A model generated the notes under the pieces. The model made no database searches. It was not told where the DNA came from and saw only the letters and a list, made by a program, of their open reading frames with translations. Positions 1-5,912 of a stretch of DNA of 6,431 bases are shown here, one piece after another (position 1 is the stretch's first letter; every line of letters starts with the position of its first letter). The position numbers were made by a program, and so were the translations under genes. Source of the DNA: Desulfobacteraceae bacterium (GTDB lineage Bacteria; Desulfobacterota; Desulfobacteria; Desulfobacterales; Desulfosarcinaceae); contig JALVRI010000141.1 of the NCBI GenBank assembly GCA_027031325.1, positions 1 to 6,431 of the forward strand, written 5' to 3'.

Positions 1-95
1 AGACAAAAAAGGCCGCAGCCGATTATCTCAAAAGCTGCAGCCTCGGTTTCGACCTGGGATGTGAAAATCTAGCCCGGCTCGAGAAAAACCCCTAG
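1..95 (+). CDS. 3' end of a convergent gene, Sel1-like repeat protein (partial)
   Basis: The third plus-strand frame is open from the window edge to a TAG at 93-95 and gives 30 residues. They include AADYLKSCSLG followed by FDLGCENLARLEKNP. The pattern A-x-YL-xx-C-x-LG-xxx-GC-x-NL fits the second half of a Sel1-like repeat of the helical-cysteine-rich (Hcp) kind, where two cysteines seven residues apart (C-x7-C) staple the helix pair. Such proteins are usually secreted or periplasmic alpha-solenoids used for protein contacts. No start, signal peptide or further repeat is visible because the gene begins outside the window. It converges on the EPS operon, with 51 bases between the two stop codons. 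The other two plus-strand frames close at 70-72 and 62-64 and give no recognisable pattern. Confidence is moderate because so little is visible. Confidence 0.55.
   Translation, partial: TKKAAADYLKSCSLGFDLGCENLARLEKNP
5..43 (-). terminator. Probable Rho-independent terminator of the EPS operon
   Basis: Read on the minus strand, a 10-base arm (43-34, AGGCTGCAGC) pairs with 19-10 (GCTGCGGCCT) around a 14-base loop. There is one G-U wobble and no mismatch in RNA, and six T follow at 10-5. The hairpin lies about 100 bases after the stop codon of the last operon gene, which suits an operon terminator. The doubt is that the same bases code for the end of the convergent plus-strand gene, so the palindrome could come from its codons (Lys-Lys gives the A-run, Ala-Ala and Cys-Ser the GC arms). 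The loop is also rather long. Confidence 0.5.
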
Positions 96-146
96 CAAGC
101 TGTTGAAAAACGTCATGAGCGCAGGTCGGACAAGGCAAAATCCGGG

Positions 147-527
147 TTAATAGTCTTCCAGCATCTTCAGGTTGGCCCTGGCAATATCGGTAAGCCTCTT
201 TCCATCAAAGTCTTTTCGGGTGCTGGCAACCGCCTTTTCCTTGGGGTTCAGGGCCAACAGCTTACGATACATTTCCTTTGCCTTTTCGACCCTGCCGGTA
301 TTCTGGTACAACACGCCAAGGTTCAGCAAGGCGTAGGGGTTTTCAGGATTTATGGACAGGGCGACCCTCAAATTGGCCTCTGCCTTATCGTAGTTTCCTT
401 TGACAAGTTCCTGGTATCCCTGGTCGGCCAGGTAAGCGTCCTGCCTCACCTGGCTCGAGCTTCCGGAGCACCCGGCCATCAATGTGAGCAATAAGATTGC
501 CGTATAACCTAGAATTATTCTTGCCAC
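147..527 (-). CDS. TPR-containing outer-membrane lipoprotein
   Basis: This is a 126-residue protein with a type II signal peptide: a short basic start (MAR), a hydrophobic core at residues 4-16 and a lipobox ending LMAGC with Cys20 as the lipidation site. Ser21 follows the cysteine, which does not signal inner-membrane retention, so the outer membrane is likely. Two tetratricopeptide repeats follow. Residues 30-63 include GYQELVKGNYDKAEANL and the ending ALSINPEN; residues 64-97 include NLGVLYQNTGRVEKAKEMY and the ending ALNPKE. The rest is a short helical tail. The start is GTG at 525-527, preceded by GAGAGGA at 8 bases' spacing and an in-frame stop further upstream with no other start between. 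It is the last gene of the operon. TPR lipoproteins in polymer-export loci, such as AlgK of the alginate system, act as periplasmic scaffolds for the outer-membrane pore; that role here is inference from context. With two repeats it is much shorter than AlgK. Confidence 0.85.
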   Translation of the reverse strand: MARIILGYTAILLLTLMAGCSGSSSQVRQDAYLADQGYQELVKGNYDKAEANLRVALSINPENPYALLNLGVLYQNTGRVEKAKEMYRKLLALNPKEKAVASTRKDFDGKRLTDIARANLKMLEDY

Positions 528-535
528 GGAAGTAT

Positions 536-542
536 TCCTCTC
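536..542 (-). promoter_or_regulatory. Ribosome binding site deciding a GTG start
   Basis: GAGAGGA on the minus strand ends 8 bases before the GTG at 525-527. An in-frame TAA lies upstream at 560-562 with no ATG, GTG or TTG between, so the GTG is the only sensible start of the TPR lipoprotein. Confidence 0.7.
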
Positions 543-574
543 GATGCTTTCAGGGTTGCGTTATTGAAATGAAA

Positions 575-805
575 TTACTTTTTTTCAGGCATTTGAAGTG
601 CATAATCCGGGTTGAATTCCGCCCAGAAATTGGTAACCCTGTCGATTGTGGTTTCGCGGCGTCTTTTATTTCTGCGCCGATCCTTTCCGCTGCGCCGGTC
701 TTTCTGTCTGCGCCTTTCAGGGATATGAACGCTATATGAAAACTGCCTCCTGTCATAACCGCTGCGCCGGTCCTGCAATTTTTGAAGCTTGATAAAAGTT
801 TTCAT
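575..805 (-). CDS. Small arginine-rich protein with duplicated DRRSGxDRR motif, function unknown
   Basis: I do not recognise a named family for this 76-residue, strongly basic protein. It has no signal peptide or membrane segment, so it is probably cytoplasmic. Its main feature is a nine-residue motif present twice, 24 residues apart: DRRSGYDRR (12-20) and DRRSGKDRR (36-44). Between and after them lie ERRRQKDRR and KRRR. The C-terminal third (51-76) is ordinary and contains aromatics (NFWAEFNPDYALQM). Similar RR-SG-DRR stretches occur, from memory, in small or N-terminal segments of Desulfobacterota proteins, sometimes near PilZ domains. The R-xxx-R spacing in RQKDR also resembles the first half of the PilZ c-di-GMP motif, but no PilZ barrel follows. 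The ATG at 803-805 has only a weak GA-rich stretch (AAGAAGAAG) before it. It lies 46 bases after the ATPase gene and 47 before the lipoprotein gene, so it looks like a true operon member rather than an antisense artefact. A nucleic-acid, nucleotide or anionic-polymer binding role is only a guess. Confidence 0.7.
   Translation of the reverse strand: MKTFIKLQKLQDRRSGYDRRQFSYSVHIPERRRQKDRRSGKDRRRNKRRRETTIDRVTNFWAEFNPDYALQMPEKK
687..772 (-). repeat. Pair of 14-base direct repeats inside the DRRSG gene
   Basis: The plus-strand sequence CCGCTGCGCCGGTC occurs exactly at 687-700 and again at 759-772. The spacing is 72 bases, which is 24 codons, so both copies encode DRRSG in the same frame. A third, degenerate copy (TCTGCGCCGATCC) starts at 671. 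This suggests that the arginine motif spread by internal duplication within the gene. Confidence 0.7.
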
Positions 806-851
806 AATCTTCTTCTTTTTTGCTTTCGGGTGTGTAGTGTTCGGAAAGCTG

Positions 852-1931
852 TCAAATCAGCTTTTTCAGTTTCAAGAGTGTTTCGTATCTTTCATGCATG
901 CTGCTTTTGAGCATCTTGAAAAGCTCAAGCACTATGGCATCCTTTTGTTCCCTCGTGGTCATGAGGTAATTCAATCTTTGGTCTATACTTTTGAAAAGGG
1001 TTTCGAGGTTGTTGAGCCGAACCTCCAGGACATTTATCCGCTCCAGGGCGTCTCCCACGTCCTTGTCATCGTAGCTCAACAGGTCGGCTTGTTCATTTTT
1101 GTCCCCGACTTTATCGGTAAATATGCCCCCGCTGCCTCGTTCGCGGATAACGTCCTCGATAATCTTTTTATCGATTATCTTCTTGTTGTCAGCATAACCG
1201 TACACCAGGGCGGCATCACAAACCAGGTTTATGATTCTTGGTATTCCCCTGGAATATTTGGATATCAGATCCACCGCTTCCCTGGTGAACATCTCCGGAT
1301 TGTCTGCGCCGCCGATGGTCAACCGGTACTTGATGTAGTTTTCCACCTCGTTGCGCTTCAGCCCGCTGATGTGACAGTGCACCGTTATTCGCTGGACGAT
1401 CTGCTCCAAGCGCTTGTGCTGGAGCCTGTATTTCAGCTCCGGTTGCCCCACCAGGATTATCTGGATCAGGTGGTGCTTCTCGGCCTCCAGGTTTGAAAGC
1501 ATCCTGATCTCCTCGAGGGCCTTCTTGGCAAGATTTTGGGCTTCATCGATTATCAGGACCACCCGCTGCTTGCGTGAATACCTTTCGATCAGGAACTCAT
1601 GGAAAAGATCCATCAGCTCCGCCTTGTCCTTGTTGTTGGTTTCAAGTTCAAATTCGCGGCAGATGCTTTTGATTATCTGGTTGGGCGGAATATAGGTGTT
1701 GTTGATAAGGCCGATCTCGATGTCATCGGGAATCTTTGAAAGCAGGTAATTGATGAGGGTGGTCTTACCCGAGCCTATTTCGCCCGTGACGACGACAAAG
1801 CCCTTGTTCTCGGCAATAGCATACTCCAGGTGAGTATAGGCGTTTTCGTGCCCGTCACTCATGTAAAGGTATTCAGGGTCCGGAAGCAGGTTGAACGGCT
1901 TTTCTTTCAGGCCATAAAATTCTTCGTACAT
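852..1931 (-). CDS. ExeA/GspA-like AAA+ ATPase associated with EPS/exosortase loci
   Basis: This is a 359-residue cytoplasmic P-loop ATPase. The N-terminus (MYEEFYGLKEKPFNLLPDP) is the hallmark of the ExeA/GspA-like secretion ATPases and of their subfamily next to XrtA/PEP-CTERM EPS genes. Walker A is GEIGSGKTT at 50-58 (Lys56). Walker B is VVLIIDEAQN at 134-143 (Asp139, Glu140). A sensor-1 region with VGQPEL lies at 171-176, a possible arginine finger follows at QRI (190-192), and the sensor-2 motif RGIPRIIN spans 228-235. All nucleotide-handling residues look intact. From about residue 271 there is a linker, then a predicted coiled coil (about 295-359) with a basic end, KLKKLI, that goes beyond the AAA+ core. 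The ATG lies 11 bases after the kinase stop codon and the ribosome binding site overlaps that stop, so the two are probably translationally coupled. Its exact job in EPS loci is not established; assembling or energising the export machinery is inferred from GspA. Confidence 0.9.
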   Translation of the reverse strand: MYEEFYGLKEKPFNLLPDPEYLYMSDGHENAYTHLEYAIAENKGFVVVTGEIGSGKTTLINYLLSKIPDDIEIGLINNTYIPPNQIIKSICREFELETNNKDKAELMDLFHEFLIERYSRKQRVVLIIDEAQNLAKKALEEIRMLSNLEAEKHHLIQIILVGQPELKYRLQHKRLEQIVQRITVHCHISGLKRNEVENYIKYRLTIGGADNPEMFTREAVDLISKYSRGIPRIINLVCDAALVYGYADNKKIIDKKIIEDVIRERGSGGIFTDKVGDKNEQADLLSYDDKDVGDALERINVLEVRLNNLETLFKSIDQRLNYLMTTREQKDAIVLELFKMLKSSMHERYETLLKLKKLI

Positions 1932-1936
1932 GCAGT

Positions 1937-1944
1937 CTCTCTTC
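1937..1944 (-). promoter_or_regulatory. Ribosome binding site overlapping the upstream stop codon
   Basis: GAAGAGAG on the minus strand lies 5 bases before the ATPase ATG (1929-1931). Its first two bases are the last two of the kinase TGA (1943-1945). Ribosomes finishing the kinase would sit on the site, which suggests coupled translation of the two ATPases. Confidence 0.65.
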
Positions 1945-2842
1945 AGTCAGGCAGTCTGTCTTCGTCGGTCCTGGTCTTGTTGAGTATGGCGCCTATGATT
2001 TTACCCTCTTCGGTAAACAGCCCCATGGCCTTTTTGAGTTCCTCCTGGGCGGTTCTCTCGGATTCGACCACGAACAGGATGCCGTCCGCAAACTGGGAAA
2101 GAACCAGTGGATCTGCGCAAGCCAGGACTGCGGGACAATCCAGAATGATTATCCGCTCGTTGCCGTAACGGGACTTCAGCTCCTCCATAAGGAATTCCAT
2201 TCTGGGTGAGCCGAGCAATTCAGCAGAATTGGGAGCCACTTTCCCGGCAGGAATTATGGTCAGCTTGGCTATGCCCGGGTTGATGAAAATTTCCTCCACC
2301 GGCACCTTTTTTTCAAGATAGTGAACAAGGCCCGCTTCAACCGGAAGCCCAAAGAAGTCCGAGGCAAAATCATAATGCTTGCGCCACGGGTTGCGCAAAT
2401 CACAATCGACCACCAGGGCGGTTCTGTTGTGTTCCCTGGCGATACTTATGCCGAGGTTGATGGAAGTGAAAGTCTTGCCCTCACCGGGGTTGGAGCTGGT
2501 GACTATCAGGCAGTTACCATCAACCTTATCCAGCTTTTTCAACACCTTGGCCTTGATCAGGTCAAAGTGATCGGTAATCTTGTTATCCTTGAAAAGGGTG
2601 AACAGCTTGTTCTTTCTCAAAACCTCCGGATCCACCGGGCGTACCCGGGTAACGCGATATTCAACGTTTACTTCCTGCCTGCATTTTGGCTTTCTGCGGA
2701 CCGGACGCGCAATGGAGGTTATTTGGGGTTCTTCGACCGGCCTTTGCCGCCTTATTTTTTGCAAGGCATTTCCCAGGCTGGCCACTTCTCCCCCGTTTCT
2801 TTCCTGCTTGGCCTTGGTCAATGCTTTTTTGAGTTTGCTCAT
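1943..2842 (-). CDS. BY-kinase-like (CpsD/CapB-type) EPS tyrosine kinase or ATPase
   Basis: This is a 299-residue cytoplasmic protein of the bacterial tyrosine kinase family, of the stand-alone type found next to PEP-CTERM/EPS chain-length determinants. Residues 1-105 are a basic, probably flexible region with a helical start (MSKLKKALTKAKQER). The ATPase fold follows: Walker A with SSNPGEGKTF at 116-125 (Lys123), Walker A' with VVDCDLRNP at 144-152 (Asp146, Asp148) and Walker B with IIILDCP at 231-237 (Asp235). The catalytic residues are therefore present. In BY-kinases these ATPases phosphorylate one another on a C-terminal tyrosine cluster and so control Wzz-like partners. Here the C-terminus (NKTRTDEDRLPD) has no tyrosine and the last one is Tyr226. 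Autophosphorylation at a tail cluster is therefore not supported, and the protein may work as an ATPase switch. The ATG at 2840-2842 follows an in-frame TAA directly and has a weak AGAGAAG before it. The gene starts 30 bases after the chain-length determinant, its likely membrane activator. Confidence 0.88.
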   Translation of the reverse strand: MSKLKKALTKAKQERNGGEVASLGNALQKIRRQRPVEEPQITSIARPVRRKPKCRQEVNVEYRVTRVRPVDPEVLRKNKLFTLFKDNKITDHFDLIKAKVLKKLDKVDGNCLIVTSSNPGEGKTFTSINLGISIAREHNRTALVVDCDLRNPWRKHYDFASDFFGLPVEAGLVHYLEKKVPVEEIFINPGIAKLTIIPAGKVAPNSAELLGSPRMEFLMEELKSRYGNERIIILDCPAVLACADPLVLSQFADGILFVVESERTAQEELKKAMGLFTEEGKIIGAILNKTRTDEDRLPD

Positions 2843-2872
2843 TTAACTTCTCTTTTCGCCAGCTATTTTCAA

Positions 2873-4600
2873 TTATGACAATAATCTCTTTTGTATTAAA
2901 TCATATATGTCTTCCAGCGGTACGACGAGCTTGTCCACCGCCACCAATACCAAGGCGAAAAAACAAACCGCGCCAACAGCAATGGCAGCGCGCCTGACCA
3001 ACTGGGTCCGCTTTTCTTCGGATGTTTTCATGTATGGCAAGGCGGTCAGGACGTCAATGCCGGATACCGATTTTAGCTCGTCGGTATTCTTGACGGTATG
3101 ATCCATGGCCTCGATTACGGCCACAATCCCAAGGGATAATCCGGACGCCAGGACAAAGCCCAGCAGGAAGACGGCGATCCTGTTTGGTTTGTAAGGACTT
3201 TTCGGCAAGTAGGGTGGATCTGTAATGGTGAAATGCTCTCCCTGTTGCTGCTCTTCCATTTCCTGGGCAATTCTGGCCTGCAAGAGCTTGTTGGCGATAT
3301 CATTGTAGCGCCGCTTGGCGTTTTCATAATCTATGAGCATATTGTTGAGCTCTTTTTCGACAATCGGGGCATTTTCCAGCCTTTTCTGGTACTCGGCCAA
3401 GTCTTTTTCGATCTTGCGCTGGTCCTGCCTGAGGTTGTTGATTTCCGTGTCAGCCATTACCACCTGGGTCATCAGGTTGACATAAAGGGGATTGTCCGGT
3501 TTACGCTCTGACACCTCCAGCATGGCCCGGTCGGTAATCATGGTGTCGACTTCCTTTGACAACAACTCCACTTCTTTCGTCTTTTCGATGACATCGGGGT
3601 GATTTGGCCCCAGGCGCGCCTTTAAGGCCGACAGTTCGGTCCTGGCCTGTTTCAGTTGCTTGATCTTTACGACCGCCTCGTCGGCTTTACCGATCTGGCT
3701 TTCAAGCTCGGCAATCTCGGCCACAAGCTTTCTGACATCCGGGTGCTTTTCGGAAAAGCGGGATTTCATCCTTATCAATTCCAGGCGCAGGGCCTTTATC
3801 CTCTCCTTGGGATTGGCCGCCAACTTGTTCTTATCGGTAACCACCGGCTTCAAGGGCTCGATGTTGGCAAGTTGCCCCTTGAGATAGATCTTCCTGTCTT
3901 CCAGCGACCTGATCCTCGATGTTATCCTGTCGTATTCTGTTTCGAGTCTCGAAATTATCTGCAACAAGGTTGTCGTGTTGCCCGGAAGCTCACCGAGATG
4001 CTGCTGTTTGAATACGCTTATCTTCTTTTCGTATTCATTCATCTTGGTCCGCAGCTCGTTGAGTTCGTTTTCCAGGAAAGTTGTTGTGGTCTTGACCTGT
4101 TTTTCCCTGGACTTGGCTTCCTTCACCAGGTAGAGGGATGCCAGCTCCTTGGTAACCAGCATTACCTTGCGCGGATCCTTGCCTTCATACGATAGGATAA
4201 AGGCTATGGTCGCCGAGCGGCTTCCGGCCTTGGCGCTGATATGCTCTATCTTGATGTCCTTTTTCATCTTACGGACGGCCTTGTCGATCTTTCCCGACTC
4301 GGTGTATTCCGGGTAAAGATTGAACTTCTTGATGATAGCACTCAAGGCGGAGTAGCTCATGATCTGGCTGGTTATGGTTTCCAGCCGATTGGCGGCATAC
4401 GTGGTTATGGTCGATTTGACGAACTCGTCAGGTATCTGCTGTTCCTCGATGGTGATAACGGCTTCAGACTTGTATATCGGCGGCAGGGCAACGGTCACTA
4501 TGGCCGTCAAAAGCATTACGACCACAAAGATTGCAATCAACAGACCCATCCTGCGCCTGATGAAATCGGTTACTTCCTTCAATGTAAGGTCGGCATCCAT
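2873..4600 (-). CDS. Wzz/GumC-like polysaccharide chain-length determinant (EPS co-polymerase)
   Basis: This 575-residue inner-membrane protein sets polymer length and links synthesis to export. The order is: a short cytoplasmic start; membrane segment 1 (about 18-40, ending in the usual ALPPIYKSEAVI); a Wzz domain to about residue 100; long periplasmic coiled coils (about 160-245, 263-360 and 385-450); and a GNVR-like region leading to the proline-rich DPPYLPKSPYKPNR (461-474). Membrane segment 2 spans about 475-497. A cytoplasmic stretch follows (DHTVKNTDELKSVSGIDVL) like the linker that precedes the kinase domain in fused proteins. A third hydrophobic segment lies at about 538-558, with a short tail. 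There is no kinase domain; that is the separate next gene. The coiled coil carries HPDV twice (286-289 and 334-337) in two similar segments. The ATG follows an in-frame TAA directly; GGAG lies 10 bases upstream, a rather long spacing. It matches the PEP-CTERM-locus chain-length subfamily in layout. Confidence 0.92.
   Translation of the reverse strand: MDADLTLKEVTDFIRRRMGLLIAIFVVVMLLTAIVTVALPPIYKSEAVITIEEQQIPDEFVKSTITTYAANRLETITSQIMSYSALSAIIKKFNLYPEYTESGKIDKAVRKMKKDIKIEHISAKAGSRSATIAFILSYEGKDPRKVMLVTKELASLYLVKEAKSREKQVKTTTTFLENELNELRTKMNEYEKKISVFKQQHLGELPGNTTTLLQIISRLETEYDRITSRIRSLEDRKIYLKGQLANIEPLKPVVTDKNKLAANPKERIKALRLELIRMKSRFSEKHPDVRKLVAEIAELESQIGKADEAVVKIKQLKQARTELSALKARLGPNHPDVIEKTKEVELLSKEVDTMITDRAMLEVSERKPDNPLYVNLMTQVVMADTEINNLRQDQRKIEKDLAEYQKRLENAPIVEKELNNMLIDYENAKRRYNDIANKLLQARIAQEMEEQQQGEHFTITDPPYLPKSPYKPNRIAVFLLGFVLASGLSLGIVAVIEAMDHTVKNTDELKSVSGIDVLTALPYMKTSEEKRTQLVRRAAIAVGAVCFFALVLVAVDKLVVPLEDIYDLIQKRLLS
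3536..3814 (-). repeat. Two similar coiled-coil segments with HPDV, in the chain-length determinant
   Basis: Residues about 263-307 and 311-355 look like two copies of one helical unit: basic helix, then F/L-x3-HPDV, then an acidic helix. The core of copy 1 is RFSEKHPDV and of copy 2 RLGPNHPDV, 48 residues apart. At the DNA level the cores differ at one position (plus strand GACATCCGGGTG at 3734-3745 and GACATCGGGGTG at 3590-3601). The similarity outside the core is low, so this is an old duplication or a shared structural motif. Confidence 0.5.
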
Positions 4601-4645
4601 TTAACGCTTGCTCCGTGGGCTTGATGAACAACCTGTTCACCAAGC

Positions 4646-5824
4646 TTAGGGTTTGTAGGGAAAATTGAAGGCCACCCCAAGCCAGATGCGGTTACGTTCC
4701 GCTCTTTCATTGGGGGCTTCTTCTTCATCGTACTCCAGCGAGTAAGTGTATTCCAGCACCAGGGCACTGTCTTCAGTCATCTTGTAAAACAGGGATGGCT
4801 GGATTTCAAAATAGCGGGTATATATGTTGTCGTCCTCTTTTTCGTCCTTGGTATAGTAAAATTTGCCGTCGAGATCGGCCTTGAACCTTTCGGTAAGCAA
4901 CCAGCTGAAATAAAGCCTGATCTTGTCCACGTCCACTTCCGTGCCTTCGGCGGTGGTTGCCAGGTCCCTGGTGTAAGTAAGATCTACTTCCGATCGCTCC
5001 GTGCGCTTGAAAAACCTGAAATTTACCACTCCGCCCCAGGTATAATCGGTATCATTGCTGTCCTTATCCTCGTTTTCGGTGTACCGGGCGCCGGCCTCGA
5101 TCCTGAGTTTGAAGGTTTCGCTCAGCCCGTGCAGCCATCCGAAACTAAGGTTGTAACTGTCGACCCGGTTCTCGTCCGAATCGCGCAGGGAATAACGCGG
5201 GGCGACATAGATCCTGTCCACCTGGGTTTTCAGCAGCTTGCCGATCGAAAACCAGGCCTGGTGGCGATTGTAGTCCACCTTGGTGTCCGACTTGTAATCG
5301 ACATTGTTGTAACGGTAATTGAGGGAAAGGTCGACCAGTTCAGTCAGGCTGTACCTCACCCCCGCGCCGGCATCGTAGCGGTAGCGGTCTTCGCGAAACT
5401 GGATTCGCCCGGTTTCGGAAAGTTCCGATTCAAGAGTGGTATCCTTGGTGAACTCGAACTTTCCATTCAGCCTGAATCTACGGGTCAGGTTATGCTTCAA
5501 ATCAAGCTTGGCATTGTAAAATTCGTTGTCAAAATCGTCCTCTTGCTGGTACCTGTCGATCTGGGCCTTGAGATCGGCCTCAAGCTTGGTTGTCATATCG
5601 TCATAGTTCAGCTTCAACCCGGGAACAACCGTATAAATATTGTCATCCAGGGTATCTTGCCTGCTGAACTCGATATTGTCGTTGTGCTGGGCAAAGGCAT
5701 GTATGGATGGGACCAGGATATAGTCGGCGGCCCTGGCACCCGGTATACTTGCCAGCCACGTGATAGAAAACGCCAGTCCCAACAGCCACCATTTGCCAAT
5801 TTGCAATCCGGTTTTTCCAAGCAA
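4646..5824 (-). CDS. Outer-membrane beta-barrel protein of the EPS locus
   Basis: This is a 392-residue exported protein. A Sec signal peptide (basic start, hydrophobic core about 13-27) ends at GARA before ADY, with cleavage likely after Ala32. The mature part consists of alternating hydrophobic and polar stretches with many aromatic strand ends, for example VRYSLTELVDLSLNYRYNN, FSWLLTERFKADLDGKFYY and NRIWLGVAFNF at the end, which are typical of a barrel. Candidate surface loops are very acidic (TENEDKDSNDTD at 249-260, KDEKEDDN at 326-333, DEEEAPNE at 366-373). It resembles the PEP-CTERM-system outer-membrane proteins and other EPS barrels in type, but I cannot assign a family with certainty. 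It lies between the OPX gene and the chain-length gene, so it is a candidate outer-membrane pore for the polymer. The start is TTG at 5822-5824 with a good ribosome binding site and an in-frame stop upstream. A surface-binding or anchoring barrel is the alternative. Confidence 0.85.
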   Translation of the reverse strand: MLGKTGLQIGKWWLLGLAFSITWLASIPGARAADYILVPSIHAFAQHNDNIEFSRQDTLDDNIYTVVPGLKLNYDDMTTKLEADLKAQIDRYQQEDDFDNEFYNAKLDLKHNLTRRFRLNGKFEFTKDTTLESELSETGRIQFREDRYRYDAGAGVRYSLTELVDLSLNYRYNNVDYKSDTKVDYNRHQAWFSIGKLLKTQVDRIYVAPRYSLRDSDENRVDSYNLSFGWLHGLSETFKLRIEAGARYTENEDKDSNDTDYTWGGVVNFRFFKRTERSEVDLTYTRDLATTAEGTEVDVDKIRLYFSWLLTERFKADLDGKFYYTKDEKEDDNIYTRYFEIQPSLFYKMTEDSALVLEYTYSLEYDEEEAPNERAERNRIWLGVAFNFPYKP

Positions 5825-5829
5825 TGTCG

Positions 5830-5835
5830 CTCTCC
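5830..5835 (-). promoter_or_regulatory. Ribosome binding site deciding a TTG start
   Basis: GGAGAG on the minus strand ends 5 bases before the TTG at 5822-5824. An in-frame TAA lies upstream at 5846-5848 with no ATG or GTG between. Starting later would remove the signal peptide's basic start, so TTG is the best start of the barrel gene. TTG usually lowers the translation rate. Confidence 0.75.
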
Positions 5836-5912
5836 AATCGGTAAATTAAATCAGTCTTTACGGTTCCAATCCAGGCCTGTCTTTTCACCTTGAACTCAAA
5901 ATCGTATTCCGA

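Noticed and set aside
550..756. Minus-strand 68-codon frame overlapping the DRRSG gene
   Set aside because: It lies out of frame within the DRRSG gene, has no good ribosome binding site, and the repeat spacing (72 bases) is explained by the other frame's motif.
789..1496. Plus-strand open frame of 235 codons opposite the AAA+ ATPase
   Set aside because: It mirrors the opposite strand of a well-supported ATPase gene with intact Walker motifs; hydrophobic stretches arise from the complement of charged codons.
5129..5893. Long plus-strand open frame of 254 codons opposite the barrel gene
   Set aside because: It is antisense to a gene with a signal peptide, ribosome binding site and barrel pattern; its translation shows no domain and it crosses the start region and upstream spacer of that gene.
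5825..5912. Possible internal promoter or terminator in the 88-base gap before the barrel gene
   Set aside because: Only a short palindrome (CCAGGCCTG) and loose AT-rich stretches are present; no convincing -35/-10 pair and no hairpin with a T-run.
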